DNA of 41,097 nt from Streptomyces sp. MBT53. GTDB lineage: Bacteria; Actinomycetota; Actinomycetes; Streptomycetales; Streptomycetaceae. Under the pieces are notes generated by a model. The model saw nothing but the letters and a program-made list of their open reading frames with translations, searched no databases and was not told where the DNA came from. Below are positions 17,276 to 24,807 of the stretch, piece after piece. The stretch covers positions 1-41,097 of the forward strand of contig NZ_JAEQAZ010000061.1 of assembly GCF_016654115.1 (NCBI RefSeq), given 5' to 3'. Position numbers and translations under genes: made by a program. The number at the start of each line of letters is the position of its first letter. Position 1 is the first letter of the stretch.

Positions 17276-18265
17276 TCAGTGCCGGTCGGGCAGGGCGCGG
17301 GCGAGTGAGTCGAGTGCGGCCAGCGGGTCGGGGCCCGCCGGGGCGAGGACGACGCTGGTCGCGCCGGCCGCGTGGCGGGCGTCGATCGCCGCGCGGGCCT
17401 GGGCGGGGGTCCCGGAGATGCTCATCCCGCGGACCCATTCGGCGGGCATCGTCCGCGCGAAGTGCCGGGCGTCCGTGCTGGCGGCGCGGTGTGCGCGCAG
17501 TGCGGCGGCGAAGGGCAGGGGGTCGATGTGCGCGGCCCACTGCGGCTCGCCGACCGATTCCAGGACGGTGCGGACGCGGTCCAGGGCGGCTTCCTCGTCG
17601 TCGTCCACGGCGGCGGCGTCGTAGACGACGATCTCCGGAGAGTTCGCGGCGGCGGCGCCCAGGTTGCGCAGGGAGGCGGTGATGTAGCCGGGTGCGGCGG
17701 GCTCGGCCAGCAGGAGTCCGTCGGCCACCTCGCCCGCGACCGCCTGTGACTTGGGGCCGCGGACACCCAGGACCACCGGGGGGACGATCTCCGGGACCTC
17801 GGTGATGATCACGCCTTCGCAGCGTACGTACCGGCCGTTCGCCGGGCCCGGCTTACCGGCGACGAGCAGACGCAGCGCTGCCGCGTACTCCTTGATCAGC
17901 GTCAGGGGGCTGGCGGGCCAGGACCCGGCCTGGCGCATCCAGCCGGGCATGCCGTGGCCGACGCCCGCGATGAGCCGGCCGGGGTGGAGCTGGGCGAGGG
18001 TGGCCAGTTCCATCGCGGCGAAGCACACGTTGCGGGCGCCGGCGGGCATGATCCCGATCCCGACGGTGAGGCTCGTGGTGGAGGCCAGCACGGTGGCGGC
18101 CTGGGCGACACCACCGCGCCAGCCGAGATCCTCGACCACCCAGACCTGGTCGAACCCCAGCTCCTCGGCGCGCCGGACGTAGGGCAGCACCTCGCCGACG
18201 GGGAGATCGAGCGGCAGCATGACACCGACGCGGCCCTGGGCGGGCAGTGCGGGGGACTCGGACAT
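17276..18265 (-). CDS. Luciferase-like (LLM class) flavin/F420-dependent oxidoreductase
   Basis: This 329-residue TIM-barrel protein belongs to the bacterial luciferase-like family, which includes F420-dependent reductases and FMNH2 monooxygenases. Landmarks are an N-terminal strand GVMLPLDLP, RRAEELGFDQVWVVED near 30-45, the strand-4 region GIGIMPAGARN, LHPGRLIAGVGHG near 95-107, and a C-terminal GTPAQARAAI segment. The choice between F420 and FMN cannot be made from sequence alone. AAGGAG precedes ATG 18265. The preceding MFS gene ends in its own hairpin, so this gene and the HAD gene may form a separate transcript. Confidence 0.87.
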   Translation of the reverse strand: MSESPALPAQGRVGVMLPLDLPVGEVLPYVRRAEELGFDQVWVVEDLGWRGGVAQAATVLASTTSLTVGIGIMPAGARNVCFAAMELATLAQLHPGRLIAGVGHGMPGWMRQAGSWPASPLTLIKEYAAALRLLVAGKPGPANGRYVRCEGVIITEVPEIVPPVVLGVRGPKSQAVAGEVADGLLLAEPAAPGYITASLRNLGAAAANSPEIVVYDAAAVDDDEEAALDRVRTVLESVGEPQWAAHIDPLPFAAALRAHRAASTDARHFARTMPAEWVRGMSISGTPAQARAAIDARHAAGATSVVLAPAGPDPLAALDSLARALPDRH

Positions 18266-18335
18266 CGGGGGCTCCTTCGGTCGGCTGGGGGCTTGCCTCC
18301 CCGGCCCTGGTGACCGGGGGAGAGGTGAGCTTGCA

Positions 18336-18361
18336 CGGCACGGTTGTCAGGGACCGTGCCG
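18336..18361 (-). terminator. Hairpin after MFS transporter gene
   Basis: CGGCACGGT and ACCGTGCCG form a 9-bp stem around an 8-base loop, 9 bp past the transporter's stop on the minus strand, inside the 105-bp gap before the luciferase-like gene. It is likely a terminator or attenuator. Confidence 0.65.
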
Positions 18362-18370
18362 CACAAGCGG

Positions 18371-19597
18371 TCAGTGGCTGCTGTCGGCCATCTCGCGCCG
18401 GAGGACGCGGTCGGGGGTGGTGCGCAGGACTCCGGCGCCCACGGCGGTGGTCACACACAGCAGGATCAGCAGGACGAAGGCGTGGCTGAGGGCGACGACA
18501 TGGGTCAGCCAGCCGATCACGGCGGGACCGGCGAGCATGCCGACGTAGCCGAGTCCGGCGACGCGGGAGACGTTGGCCCCGGCGGCGGACGGGTCGGCGT
18601 GCCCGGCCGCGCTGAACAGCTGCGGGACACTGCCGGACAGGCCCAGGCCGAACAGCGCCCAGCCGGCGAACACGGCCCACATCCAGGGGCTGACGGTCAC
18701 GAGGGTGATGCCGACGGCGGCCAGGGCCGCGCCGTGGCGCAGGATCGCCAGGGACCCGAACCGGGTGGCGAAGCGGTCGGCGAGCAGTCGGCCGACGGTC
18801 ATGGCCGCGGCGAAGGTGCCGTATGCGAAGGCCGCCGTGCCGGCGGACGCGCCCATGACGTCCTTCAGGTGCAGGGCGCTCCAGTCGTTGGCGGCGCCCT
18901 CGCAGAGCATCACCATCAGCGCCAGGACGGCCAGCACCCAGACCCGGCGCGTGGCGCGGTCGTGCTCTCCGACCGGTGACGTACCGGTCTTCTTTGTGGG
19001 GCCGGGGCTCTCCTGGGTGGGAGCGGCGGAAGGGGCCGGGGCGGCGGGCAGCAGGGCGCGTGCCGAGGCCAGGGCGATCACCACGCCCACGGCTCCCACG
19101 GCGGCCATGGCCACGGCCGGGTGCAGGCCGGCGCTCGCCGCGCCCGCTCCGGCGAGCGCGGCGAGGACACCGCCGACGGAGAACGTGGCGTGGAAGCCGG
19201 ACATGACGGGGCGACCGTAGGCCTTCTCCACGTGCACGGCGTGGGCGTTCATGCTCACGTCCAGGCAGCCGTTGCAGAGCCCGAAGACCAGTAGCGCGGC
19301 GGCCAGCGTCCACGGATCGTGGGCGAGGCCGGGCAGGAACAGGGTCGCGCCGCAGAGCACGCCGCCGACGGGTACCACGGTGCGGGTGCCGAGGCGGTCG
19401 GTCAGGGGACCCGCCACCTGCATGCCTACGAAGGCCCCGAGGCCGAGCACCACCAGCAGGCCGCCGAGCGTGGCGTGGCTGATGCCCACGCGTTCCTCGA
19501 TCGCGGGGATGTGCACCACCCAGGTGCCCAGCAAGGTGCCGTACAGGACGAAGTAGACGTAGGTCGCCACGCGGGCGGCTCGCAGGGGACTTTCCAT
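18371..19597 (-). CDS. MFS transporter
   Basis: This is a 408-residue major facilitator protein with about 12 hydrophobic helices. A Pro/Ser/Lys-rich hydrophilic loop near the middle (~175-215) separates the two halves. Family signs are GPLTDRLGTRTV between helices 2 and 3 and GRLLADRFATRFG in the second half. It resembles YbjJ/FucP-like carriers; the substrate is not identifiable. The start is taken at ATG 19597. ATG 19609 or 19618 are possible but touch the operator at 19613-19629, and none has a strong ribosome site. It diverges from the DeoR gene and is probably its target. Confidence 0.87.
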   Translation of the reverse strand: MESPLRAARVATYVYFVLYGTLLGTWVVHIPAIEERVGISHATLGGLLVVLGLGAFVGMQVAGPLTDRLGTRTVVPVGGVLCGATLFLPGLAHDPWTLAAALLVFGLCNGCLDVSMNAHAVHVEKAYGRPVMSGFHATFSVGGVLAALAGAGAASAGLHPAVAMAAVGAVGVVIALASARALLPAAPAPSAAPTQESPGPTKKTGTSPVGEHDRATRRVWVLAVLALMVMLCEGAANDWSALHLKDVMGASAGTAAFAYGTFAAAMTVGRLLADRFATRFGSLAILRHGAALAAVGITLVTVSPWMWAVFAGWALFGLGLSGSVPQLFSAAGHADPSAAGANVSRVAGLGYVGMLAGPAVIGWLTHVVALSHAFVLLILLCVTTAVGAGVLRTTPDRVLRREMADSSH

Positions 19598-19612
19598 ACC
19601 GGCCACCATAAC

Positions 19613-19661
19613 GAACATTTCTACTGTTCGAAAGTCGAAGTAACGAACAGAGTTGTTGTTC
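19613..19661. promoter_or_regulatory. Paired operators GAACA-N7-TGTTC (DeoR type)
   Basis: Two perfect inverted repeats of form GAACA-N7-TGTTC occur at 19613-19629 and 19645-19661, 32 bp apart start to start, or about three helical turns. They fill the short divergent gap between the MFS and DeoR genes. The spacing fits cooperative binding or looping by an oligomeric DeoR-type repressor that controls both genes. Confidence 0.7.
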
Positions 19662-19687
19662 ATTTCCTGTTGGTGTTCAATCGCGGT

Positions 19688-20449
19688 ATGAGTAACGCAG
19701 ACCGGCACGGGGTGATCGCGAAGGCAGTCCGGGACTCCGGGGGTGCCACGGTCCAGGAACTCGCGGAGCTGACCGGGGCCTCGGAGATGACCATCCGGCG
19801 CGACCTCGACGCACTCGCCACCCAGGGCGTCCTCGAACGTGTCCGCGGCGGGGCACGCACCCTGCTGCTCCGGGGCGAGGAACCCCCGTTCGCGCTGCGC
19901 GCACGCGAGGCAGTCGACGCCAAACGCCGGATCGCCGCCGAGGTCTCCGCACTGATCGCTGACGGCGAGAGCGTCCTGCTGGACAGCGGCACCACCTGCC
20001 TGGAGGTCGCCCGCCTCCTGCGCGAGCGGCCCGTCACCGTGATGCCTCTCTCCCTTCAGGCCATTCACCTGTTCGCCGCGACGCCCGGCCCGGCCACACT
20101 GGTCGTGCCCGGCGGACAGCCCCGCGCGGCCGAAGGAGCCCTCACCGGCCCCCTCGCCCTCGCCTCCCTGGCCGCCCTGCGGTTCGACACCGCCGTCATC
20201 GGCTGCTGCGGGCTCACCGCGGCCGACGGCCTGACCGCCTACGACCTCGACGACGCCTCGGTGAAGAAGGCGGGCATCGCCTCCTCCCGCCGGGTCGTCG
20301 CCGCGGCCGACGGCAGCAAACTCGGCCACACCGCCTACGCCTACGTGGGCCCCGCCGTCCTCCTGCACACCCTCGTGACCGACTCCACCGCGGCGGCCGA
20401 GGAGGTCACCGCGCTCGAAGACGGTGGCACGGTCGTCCGTACGGTCTGA
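19688..20449 (+). CDS. DeoR/GlpR-family transcriptional regulator
   Basis: This is a 253-residue DeoR-type regulator. The N-terminal winged helix-turn-helix has the hallmark TVQELAELTGASEMTIRRDLDAL at residues ~21-43. It is followed by the sugar-phosphate isomerase-like sensor domain with DSGTTCLEVA near 97-106 and the C-terminal ADGSKLG motif near 205. Such proteins usually sense a phosphorylated sugar. The start is ATG 19688, although no good ribosome site is evident. It diverges from the MFS transporter, with twin operators between them. Confidence 0.9.
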   Translation: MSNADRHGVIAKAVRDSGGATVQELAELTGASEMTIRRDLDALATQGVLERVRGGARTLLLRGEEPPFALRAREAVDAKRRIAAEVSALIADGESVLLDSGTTCLEVARLLRERPVTVMPLSLQAIHLFAATPGPATLVVPGGQPRAAEGALTGPLALASLAALRFDTAVIGCCGLTAADGLTAYDLDDASVKKAGIASSRRVVAAADGSKLGHTAYAYVGPAVLLHTLVTDSTAAAEEVTALEDGGTVVRTV

Positions 20450-20480
20450 CAGACCGGCTCGGTACCGGCGTCCACCGGCG

Positions 20481-22061
20481 TCACGCTGCCGATGCCCGGA
20501 TGAGCGAGGCGGCCTTCTCGCCGATCATGATGGCGGGGGCGTTCGTGTTCCCGGTGACGAGGGTCGGCATGATCGACGTGTCCGCCACCCGGACGTTCTC
20601 CAGCCCGCGCACGCGCAGTTCATGGTCGACGACCTTGCCCATCATGCAGGTGCCTGACGGGTGGTAGAAGGAGAACGACTGCGTGCGGATGAAGTCGTCG
20701 ATGTCCTGGTCGTTGTCCGACAGGGGGGCGAGTCCGGCGTCGGCGGCCCCGCGCAGGTCGGACTGCAGCAGGGACGTCAGCCGCTGCTCACGGGCGATGC
20801 GCATGCACAGCCGGACGCCCTCGCGCAGCCGTCGGCGGTCGTCGGGGTCGGCGAGGTAGTTGTGGAAGATGCGCGGCTTGGCGTACGGGTGGGAGTGCCG
20901 CAGCCGTACCGAACCGCGGCTCGCGGGCCGTGCGACATAGGGACCGAACGACATTCCGGGTTCGAGGGGTGCGGCGAGACCCTCGTCGCGGACGATGCCC
21001 AGCGCGGCGTGGACCTGGATGTCCGGGGCGGGGACGTCGTCGCTGGAGCTGAAGAATCCGCCGACCTCGTTCCAGGCCATCGGGCCGGTGCCCCGCTCGC
21101 GCAGGAGCCGTTCCTCCGCCGACGTGTCCGGTCCCAGGAGCGGTTCGGTGTCGCTGAAGAAGCTGATGAAGCACCCGGTGTGGTCCTGCATGTTCCGGCC
21201 GACGTCAGGCAGGTCGTGCAGCGGCGTGATCCCTCCGGCGGTGAGTTCGTCGGCCGGTCCGACGCCGGACTGGAGGAGCAGATGGGGCGAGTTGTAGGCC
21301 CCGAGGGACAGCACGATCTCACGGTCGACATGGATCGTCCGGACGGTTCCGAGGTGGTCGACCTCCAGGCCGGCGGCCCGCGAGCCCTCGAAGCTCAGGC
21401 GCAGCGCGGTCGTCGAGGGCAGCACGGTGAGGTTCGGACGGCCCGCGGCCGGCTCCAGGAACGCGATCGCGCTGCTGCACCGCAGGCCGCCCCGCTGGGT
21501 GACCTGGTGATAGCCCACGCCCTCCTGCTCGGATCCGTTGAAGTCCGGGTTGTGCTTGTGGCCGGCGTCCTGGGCGGCCTCGACCCATGCCGTCAGCAGC
21601 GGATGGACGGAGCGGGGGTCGCTGACGGTGAGGGGGCCGCCGACGCCGTGGAAATCATCGGCTCCGCGCTCGTTGTCCTCGGACCTCTTGAAGAAGGGCA
21701 GGACATCGTCGTACCCCCAGCCCGGGTTTCCGAGCCGCTCCCAGGTGTCGTAGTCGTAGCGGTGCCCCCGGACGTACAGCATCGTGTTCATCGAGCTGGT
21801 GCCGCCGATCACCCGGCCGCGAGGCAGGTAGGCGCGGCGCCCCCCGAGTCCCGGCTCGGGTTCCGACCCGAAGTCCCAGTCGAACTGTGTCTTGAGCTGC
21901 TCCGAGAACAGGGCGGGGATCTCGAAGAGCCGGCCCCGGGCCGGCGGCCCCGCCTCGATCAGCGCGACCGTGACATCCGGATCCTCGGACAGCCGGGCCG
22001 CCACCGCACAGCCGGCCGAGCCCGCTCCGACGACGATGTAGTCATACGATTCCCTGCCCAT
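20481..22061 (-). CDS. GMC-family FAD-dependent oxidoreductase (choline dehydrogenase-like)
   Basis: This 526-residue glucose-methanol-choline oxidoreductase oxidises an alcohol with FAD as cofactor. The dinucleotide-binding motif VVGAGSAGCAVAARL is at ~10-24, the FAD signature GRVIGGTSSMN near 85, and the catalytic H467 in YHPSGTCMMG. N505 in VTGNTNAP is in the position of the second active-site residue. No signal peptide is seen. GGAGG lies just before ATG 22061. It converges with the DeoR gene (31-bp gap) and diverges from a second GMC gene over a 232-bp promoter region, so the two may be co-regulated. Confidence 0.92.
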   Translation of the reverse strand: MGRESYDYIVVGAGSAGCAVAARLSEDPDVTVALIEAGPPARGRLFEIPALFSEQLKTQFDWDFGSEPEPGLGGRRAYLPRGRVIGGTSSMNTMLYVRGHRYDYDTWERLGNPGWGYDDVLPFFKRSEDNERGADDFHGVGGPLTVSDPRSVHPLLTAWVEAAQDAGHKHNPDFNGSEQEGVGYHQVTQRGGLRCSSAIAFLEPAAGRPNLTVLPSTTALRLSFEGSRAAGLEVDHLGTVRTIHVDREIVLSLGAYNSPHLLLQSGVGPADELTAGGITPLHDLPDVGRNMQDHTGCFISFFSDTEPLLGPDTSAEERLLRERGTGPMAWNEVGGFFSSSDDVPAPDIQVHAALGIVRDEGLAAPLEPGMSFGPYVARPASRGSVRLRHSHPYAKPRIFHNYLADPDDRRRLREGVRLCMRIAREQRLTSLLQSDLRGAADAGLAPLSDNDQDIDDFIRTQSFSFYHPSGTCMMGKVVDHELRVRGLENVRVADTSIMPTLVTGNTNAPAIMIGEKAASLIRASAA

Positions 22062-22142
22062 TGCGCCTCCGTGGAACTCCGGTCGCCCTGATCGGGCGCG
22101 TGGTGCTTCCTGGAGAGGCTAGGGACGCCGTACACGCTCAGA

Positions 22143-22195
22143 ACATGCACGAGGTGAGCAACCCAGGCGGCAGTCATTACCCGTTTCGTGCATGT
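22143..22195. promoter_or_regulatory. Widely spaced inverted repeat between divergent GMC genes
   Basis: ACATGCACGA (22143-22152) and its exact reverse complement TCGTGCATGT (22186-22195) are separated by 33 bp, placing equivalent bases 43 bp apart, or four helical turns. This is better suited to two half-site groups bound by one regulator than to a transcription terminator. It lies midway in the divergent promoter of the two GMC genes. Confidence 0.55.
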
Positions 22196-22293
22196 GATGC
22201 GTCGGTGCCGCTGCCTAGGCTCGCCTGGAACCGCCACGGCGAGGAGTACCACTTCTCGCCTCCCGTACCCCAGAGCCCAAGGGATTCCGCCTC

Positions 22294-23877
22294 ATGTCCG
22301 ACCCGGTCCGTCAGGATTACACGCCCCCGGAGCTTCGGCCCGAGGCCCTCGTCGCACCCGGCACCGCCGACGAGATCAGCACCGATGTCCTGGTCATCGG
22401 CTCCGGCATGGGCGGATCCACGCTGGCCTGGGCACTGAAGGACTCCGGTCTCGATGTGCTCGTCGTGGAGCGGGGCCGCTTCCTTCCCCGTGAACCCGAG
22501 AACTCGCAGCCCGCCGAGATGTATCTCAAGGGCCGCTACAAGAACGCCGGCTACTGGTACGACGGTGGCAACGGCAAGCCGTTCGCGCCCGGCGTCTACT
22601 ACTGGGTAGGGGGCAACACCCGTTTCTACGGCGCCATGCTGCCCCGCTTCCGGCGCAGTGACTTCACCGAGGTGCAGCACCACGAGGGCGTCTCGCACGC
22701 CTGGCCCTTCGGTTACGACGACCTGGAGCCCTTCTACACCGCCATGGAGGATCTGCTCCAGGTGCACGGGCGGACCGGCGAGGACCCGACCGAGCCGCCC
22801 CGCTCCAAGCCCTACCCGTATCCGGCGCTCCAGCACGAGCCGGAGATCGAGCGGTTCGCCGGGTCGCTGCGCAGGCAGGGCCTGCACCCGTTCCACACAC
22901 CGAACGCCCTGAACATCGAGACGCAGGCCGACCGCGCCGCCGTGACGACGGCCGACGGCTGTCCGGACGAGACGGGAATGAAGTCCGACGCCGAGAACCG
23001 GCTCCTTCTCCCCGCCCTGCACGACGGCGTGCGAATCCTCACAGGTGCGGAGATCACCCGTCTGATCACCTCGCCAGACGGCCGGAAGATCGTCGCCGCC
23101 GAGGCACGACACGAGGGCCGTGTCCTGCGTATCAACGCCAAGTCCTTCGCCCTCGCCGGAGGAGCCGTCAACTCGGCCGCGCTGCTGCTCCGTTCGGCCG
23201 ACGAGACACACCCTCGGGGACTCGCCAACTCCTCAGGGCTGCTCGGCCGCAACTACATGGTGCACAACAGCACGTTCTTCGTCGGGGTGAACCCCCTGCG
23301 GACCAACCCCACGAAGTGGCAGAAGACGCTAGGTCTGAACGACTTCTACGAGGCCGGACCGGGCACGCGCTTCCCGCTCGGGAACCTCCAGATGCTGGGC
23401 AAGCTGCAGGCCCCCATGCTCAAGCCCGCCCGTTCATGGGCACCGACCTGGGCTCTGAAGTTCATGGCGGCCAGAAGCCTCGACATCTACCTGACGACCG
23501 AGGACCTCCCGTCCCGGGACAACCGGGTGCGCGTGGACGGCGACCGCATCCTCATCGACTGGACACCGAACAACCTCGCGCCCCACCACGAACTGGTGCG
23601 CCGAGTGACCCGGGCGGTCCGCAAGGCCGGCTACCCGCTGATCTTCACCCAGCGCATGGGCATCGAGACCAACTCCCACATGTGCGGAACGGCTGTGGCA
23701 GGTCACGACCCGGCGGAGAGCGTGCTCGATCCGCTGTGCCGCAGCCATGACATCGACAACCTCTGGGTGAGCGACGCGTCGTTCTTCCCGTCCTCCGCGG
23801 CGCTCAACCCGGCCCTGACGATCGGGGCGAACGCCCTGCGCATCGCCCCGTCCCTCGCCAGGGCGACGAAGGGCTGA
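22294..23877 (+). CDS. GMC-family oxidoreductase (second, divergent type)
   Basis: This is a 527-residue FAD-dependent GMC oxidoreductase from a different branch than its divergent neighbour. The N-terminal FAD motif VLVIGSGMGGSTLAWAL is at ~31-47, followed by GGNTRFYGAMLPRFR near 110. Active-site histidine H462 is in SHMCGT, and N505 is in LNPALTIGANALR. The pattern resembles glucoside-3-dehydrogenase/gluconate-2-dehydrogenase large-subunit-like GMC enzymes. No small subunit, cytochrome or Tat signal is encoded next to it, so the electron acceptor is unclear. AAGGGA precedes ATG 22294. Confidence 0.9.
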   Translation: MSDPVRQDYTPPELRPEALVAPGTADEISTDVLVIGSGMGGSTLAWALKDSGLDVLVVERGRFLPREPENSQPAEMYLKGRYKNAGYWYDGGNGKPFAPGVYYWVGGNTRFYGAMLPRFRRSDFTEVQHHEGVSHAWPFGYDDLEPFYTAMEDLLQVHGRTGEDPTEPPRSKPYPYPALQHEPEIERFAGSLRRQGLHPFHTPNALNIETQADRAAVTTADGCPDETGMKSDAENRLLLPALHDGVRILTGAEITRLITSPDGRKIVAAEARHEGRVLRINAKSFALAGGAVNSAALLLRSADETHPRGLANSSGLLGRNYMVHNSTFFVGVNPLRTNPTKWQKTLGLNDFYEAGPGTRFPLGNLQMLGKLQAPMLKPARSWAPTWALKFMAARSLDIYLTTEDLPSRDNRVRVDGDRILIDWTPNNLAPHHELVRRVTRAVRKAGYPLIFTQRMGIETNSHMCGTAVAGHDPAESVLDPLCRSHDIDNLWVSDASFFPSSAALNPALTIGANALRIAPSLARATKG

Positions 23878-23935
23878 CGACAGGGCGGTCCAGGGTGCAA
23901 CGTCACTCCCTGACATGATCTCCGGTACGGGAGCG

Positions 23936-24430
23936 ATGGACGACTACCTCTCCGCGGCATCGGACGAGTCGGCCGCCGCAACCATCGACCTGCCCGGCGG
24001 GCCGGGGGCGCAGCTGCCCATGGCCGTCCCGGAGATCGGGCGGCTTCCCGGGCGCGACGGCCTTCGTGAACTCCTCAGGCCGCGGCTCCGGCTGGCCGAG
24101 ACGGGGTTCCACGTCGTGGCCACCAAGGGGTTCGGGGATCGTGACCGGGGTCGACTTCGACGAGTTCCCGGCACGGCCCCGGACCTCCCACGTCGTGGCG
24201 AACGCGACGGAGTCGAGCGTCTCGTGCTCACCATCGGCTATGAGTTGCAAGGCGTCCTTGCGAGGTTGGAAGCCGCCGAGTCCACTGCGGCGGCGCGACG
24301 TCGGGTCAAGGAGCAGGGGTCTGGCGACACCGACGTACTCGGGGGGCCTGCTGCGTGAGTCGGCGGAACTCGCGCGAGCGGCTCAGCGACGCGACGAGCG
24401 GCCGTACTGCTGGACCCGGTGCGATGAGGA
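23936..24430 (+). pseudogene. Frame-broken gene of unknown function
   Basis: From ATG 23936 (after GGGAG) the frame reads MDDYLSAASDESAA to about 24140. Protein-like sequence then continues in another frame (VTGVDFDEFPARP), returns to the first (VERLVLTIGYELQGVLARL) and ends in the second (LARAAQRRDERPYCW). This hopping indicates one gene with at least three frameshifts. It resembles a small Streptomyces protein of unknown role that I cannot name with certainty. Sequencing error is an alternative, but the poor conservation nearby favours decay. Confidence 0.4.
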
Positions 24431-24619
24431 GTCGGCCCTCGCGGACCTGCCATTCGGCTGCCCCGTCAACTTCGTGACTCACCAGGAACAGACCTTGGAC
24501 GAGGTCTCCGTCGTCGTCGGAGGCGGGGATCCGAGCGATCTCTCGGATCTGTTCGGTGAACCATGGTGGCGAGTTGAGTCTCGTCGCACTCCGGCCACCC
24601 TCTGATCGACAAGGGTGGT

Positions 24620-24799
24620 TGCTCTCGTCGGTCCAGCGGCGGCGATGTCGATACCGAAGGTGCGGGCGAGGACCGGGGTGGGCAGCTCGTTGGCGAACTG
24701 GAGCAGCGCCGTCGAGCGGGTCTCCGTGAGCCGGATGTCGAGCGGTTCGGCAGCGTACCGGTCAACGGCCCGGACGACCAGGAAGTTTCTCGGCGTCAC
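24620..24799 (-). pseudogene. Remnant of a site-specific integrase (C-terminal segment)
   Basis: The minus strand reads LDIRLTETRSTALLQFANEL followed by PTPVLARTFGIDIAAA. This matches the helix near the C-terminus of a group of Streptomyces tyrosine-recombinase-like integrases (R-[ST]-x-ALLQ-x-A-x-E-[LM]-P, then a short 'LGI-IATA' helix). Catalytic residues and the rest of the protein are absent, and the frame runs on into unrelated sequence. It is a possible trace of the element that brought in nearby genes. The family call is by pattern memory only. Confidence 0.45.
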
Positions 24800-24807
24800 A
24801 TCGCAGG

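Noticed and set aside
23903..24250. 115-codon minus-strand frame after the second GMC gene
   Set aside because: No ribosome site or family pattern; the opposite strand gives the better, though broken, protein reading.
24306..24600. Minus-strand open stretch with protein-like text (PPWFTEQIREIARIPASDDD and onward)
   Set aside because: It lacks a plausible start with a ribosome site and conflicts with the plus-strand remnant; it could be another decayed gene, but I cannot support a call.
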